Shown here: piece by piece, positions 62,604-64,000 of the stretch
How the letters are laid out: every line of letters starts with the position of its first letter
Numbering within the stretch: the stretch's first letter is position 1
DNA from: Nemania diffusa
Taxonomy: Eukaryota; Ascomycota; Sordariomycetes; Xylariales; Xylariaceae
DNA length: 64,000 bases
Assembly: GCA_038501195.1 (NCBI GenBank)
Contig: JBBPUQ010000004.1
Coordinates: forward strand, 1,612,001 to 1,676,000
Direction of reading: 5' to 3'
Position numbers and translations under genes: made by a program
The notes under the pieces: generated by a model
Seen by the model: only the letters and a program-made list of their open reading frames with translations
The model's database searches: none
Told to the model about the DNA's origin: nothing

Positions 62604-63293
62604 TGGAGTGGGGAAGAAGAAGCGCATTAGGCGCTGTGATTTTCATACGCGAGACTGTTTTCTTATCTCCAGTTAAAAGGAGAGTATACTAATGGAGCGC
62701 CATGCCAATAGACATCCAGAAAGCGATGTGTAATGACGAGCAAAGGCGTATTAGCGGGCAAGAAAGAAAGACTACGCCCATATTTTTGTACATAATACCA
62801 AGCGACGAGTCACGAATTTCATGAGGGGATAGTAATGGAGAATTTGTTTATATACAGCACAGGTCACGGTTCCCTAAGAATGAACAGCCAAGTAGAGAGC
62901 ATAGCATTCTTTCTTGTAGAAGAAAAAAACAAATAGCTTCAAAAAACACAACTGAATTAGCATGAAAGTGATTCTCTTATAGTCTACCTCAGTGTATATT
63001 CATACTGCGTGAACTAACTACTAGCAATGTATAAAGTAGCTAGTAGGACTTTATTCGGATCCAGCTCATCTTTCTAGATGTGTATATCTTTTTCCAGAAA
63101 TCGTCATGGAAAGAAGCATGCCGACCCCAAACGCCATGGTTATGCCCGACCTATTCCCAATGCCTTCGTTTTGCCTCATTACAATTTCTAGACCAGGTAT
63201 CGCAAATGTATGGGCGGTGTCATGCTAGCAACCCCTACCATCTTCGAGGACTTAAGGGGAGGAACTGCTAGAGACGACGACCGAGCCTGCTAT
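62604..63293. other. Convergent 3' spacer, HPPD and Ssl1
   Basis: About 690 bp of AT-rich DNA between two convergent genes, with no supportable coding sequence. Confidence 0.55.
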
Positions 63294-64000
63294 TCAAGAA
63301 TCAATTTCCATCGCTGTACCGTTCGTGCCACTGGGTTTTGTTGCGCCTCTTGTATCGCTCTGGCATCCGGGGCAGTTATGCAGAACCTCGTGCGCGAACA
63401 GATCGCAGTCGATGCAGAAATGATTGCCGCAAACCTCGCATGCGTAACGGCCGGATTCGCTGAGGCCCTTGGGGGTAGGCCGGTCTGGCTTTTCTGGTCC
63501 CTTGCCAGTCCCACCACCGCTTCGGCCTGGCGCCTCTGGGAAGGGAACTAGACATGAATAGCAGGACTTCGACTGTTTTGATTCGGACCACGGCACATCG
63601 GCCCAGTTCCGGAGCGGGAATAAGTGGTGATATGACCTCGCTAAGTGGGTGGAGAGAATGAGCGTGAGCCCACACCCAGGACATTCCGCCGGTAGCCGAC
63701 ACACGCGGGCGCCGCACCGCGTGCAGCCGTAGCCTTCACGGGCCGGCCTGTGGTGACAGGCGCAATAGTTGGTAGTCTCAGGCGCAGCGAGTGTGCGCGA
63801 CGGGAACCCCATCATCAATAAGCTAGCGTTGCTCTGCTCCTTGGAGCGCGTGGCTGGTGGCGTTGTAATCTGGAGTAAAAGTTCTCGGAAGTTTTGCTCA
63901 TCTAAGGCGATGTTGTAGCCCGACGTGTCGCCCCCATTCGTCTTCGAGCACAGCTCCTCGCAGATAGCTACTTGTGCCGCTAGTCCCACGATAGACACTC
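63294..64000 (-). CDS. ssl1: TFIIH core subunit Ssl1/p44, C-terminal part (cut by window edge)
   Basis: The open frame runs off the right edge, so the N-terminal von Willebrand A-like part is missing. The visible 235 or so residues begin in the last part of that domain (IVGLAAQVAICEELCSKTNG, then YNIALDEQNFRELLL). A Cys-rich zinc-binding region follows (YCACHHRP, GCTRCGARVC, ECPGCGLTL). The C-terminal C4-type RING-like module contains CYSCLVPFP, YACEVCGNHFCIDCD and HEVLHNCPGC. Ssl1/p44 is a nuclear subunit of TFIIH that stimulates the Rad3/XPD helicase in nucleotide excision repair and transcription initiation. A disordered Gly/Ser/Pro stretch separates two of the zinc-binding segments. The end TAMEIDS followed by a stop looks natural. 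Confidence 0.93.
   Translation of the reverse strand, partial: VSIVGLAAQVAICEELCSKTNGGDTSGYNIALDEQNFRELLLQITTPPATRSKEQSNASLLMMGFPSRTLAAPETTNYCACHHRPAREGYGCTRCGARVCRLPAECPGCGLTLILSTHLARSYHHLFPLRNWADVPWSESKQSKSCYSCLVPFPEAPGRSGGGTGKGPEKPDRPTPKGLSESGRYACEVCGNHFCIDCDLFAHEVLHNCPGCQSDTRGATKPSGTNGTAMEIDS

Overview
The window is nuclear DNA of a filamentous ascomycete, most likely a Sordariomycete (inference). The evidence is short GT-AG introns of mostly 50-100 bp with CTRAY-like branch points, Pezizomycotina-type protein families (AcuM zinc-cluster regulator, group X hybrid histidine kinase, fungal UDP-galactopyranose mutase, Nce101, Spo22), and long intergenic DNA peppered with GTAG/CTAC (TAGG) tetranucleotide runs. 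I found no tRNA, rRNA, CRISPR array, intact transposon or bacterial-type operon.

Layout. 1-2592: leader and repeats. 2593-4776 (+): AcuM/Rds2-type gluconeogenesis regulator. 5793-9058 (+): meiotic Spo22/Zip4-like gene with one in-frame TAG. 9621-11246 (-): Atg22-like major facilitator, convergent with Spo22. 15579-16510 (+): secreted HD-domain protein. 19064-21408 (+): DHA1-type MFS transporter. 21858-22565 (-): Cys-containing hypothetical protein. 28785-30411 (-): Gln/Pro-rich protein. 40810-48167 (-): 2378-residue hybrid histidine kinase. 49471-51397 (-): UDP-galactopyranose mutase. 55318-56766 (+): TPT/SLC35-type nucleotide-sugar transporter. 57877-58644 (-): ribosomal protein eL27, divergent from Nce101 (59058-59304, +). 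59627-60418 (-): TTC36-like protein, divergent from 4-hydroxyphenylpyruvate dioxygenase (61338-62603, +). 63294-right edge (-): C-terminal part of TFIIH subunit Ssl1/p44. Several multi-kilobase stretches hold no gene I can support (11.2-15.6, 16.5-19.1, 22.6-28.8, 30.4-40.8 and 51.4-55.3 kb).

Genes that may work together. UDP-galactopyranose mutase and the nucleotide-sugar transporter are divergent neighbours. This is the arrangement reported for the UDP-galactofuranose pair ugmA/ugtA (glfA/glfB) of Aspergillus, so they probably make and import UDP-Galf for cell-wall galactofuranose. The other genes look like unrelated housekeeping or regulatory loci.

Most interesting signal. The Spo22 gene is intact in all reconstructed exons except for a TAG at codon 790. 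Family context suggests tryptophan (TGG) there. UAG-to-UGG is the stop correction made by sexual-stage A-to-I mRNA editing in Sordariomycetes, and this is a meiosis gene, so it is a good candidate for an edited, conditionally expressed gene rather than a plain pseudogene.
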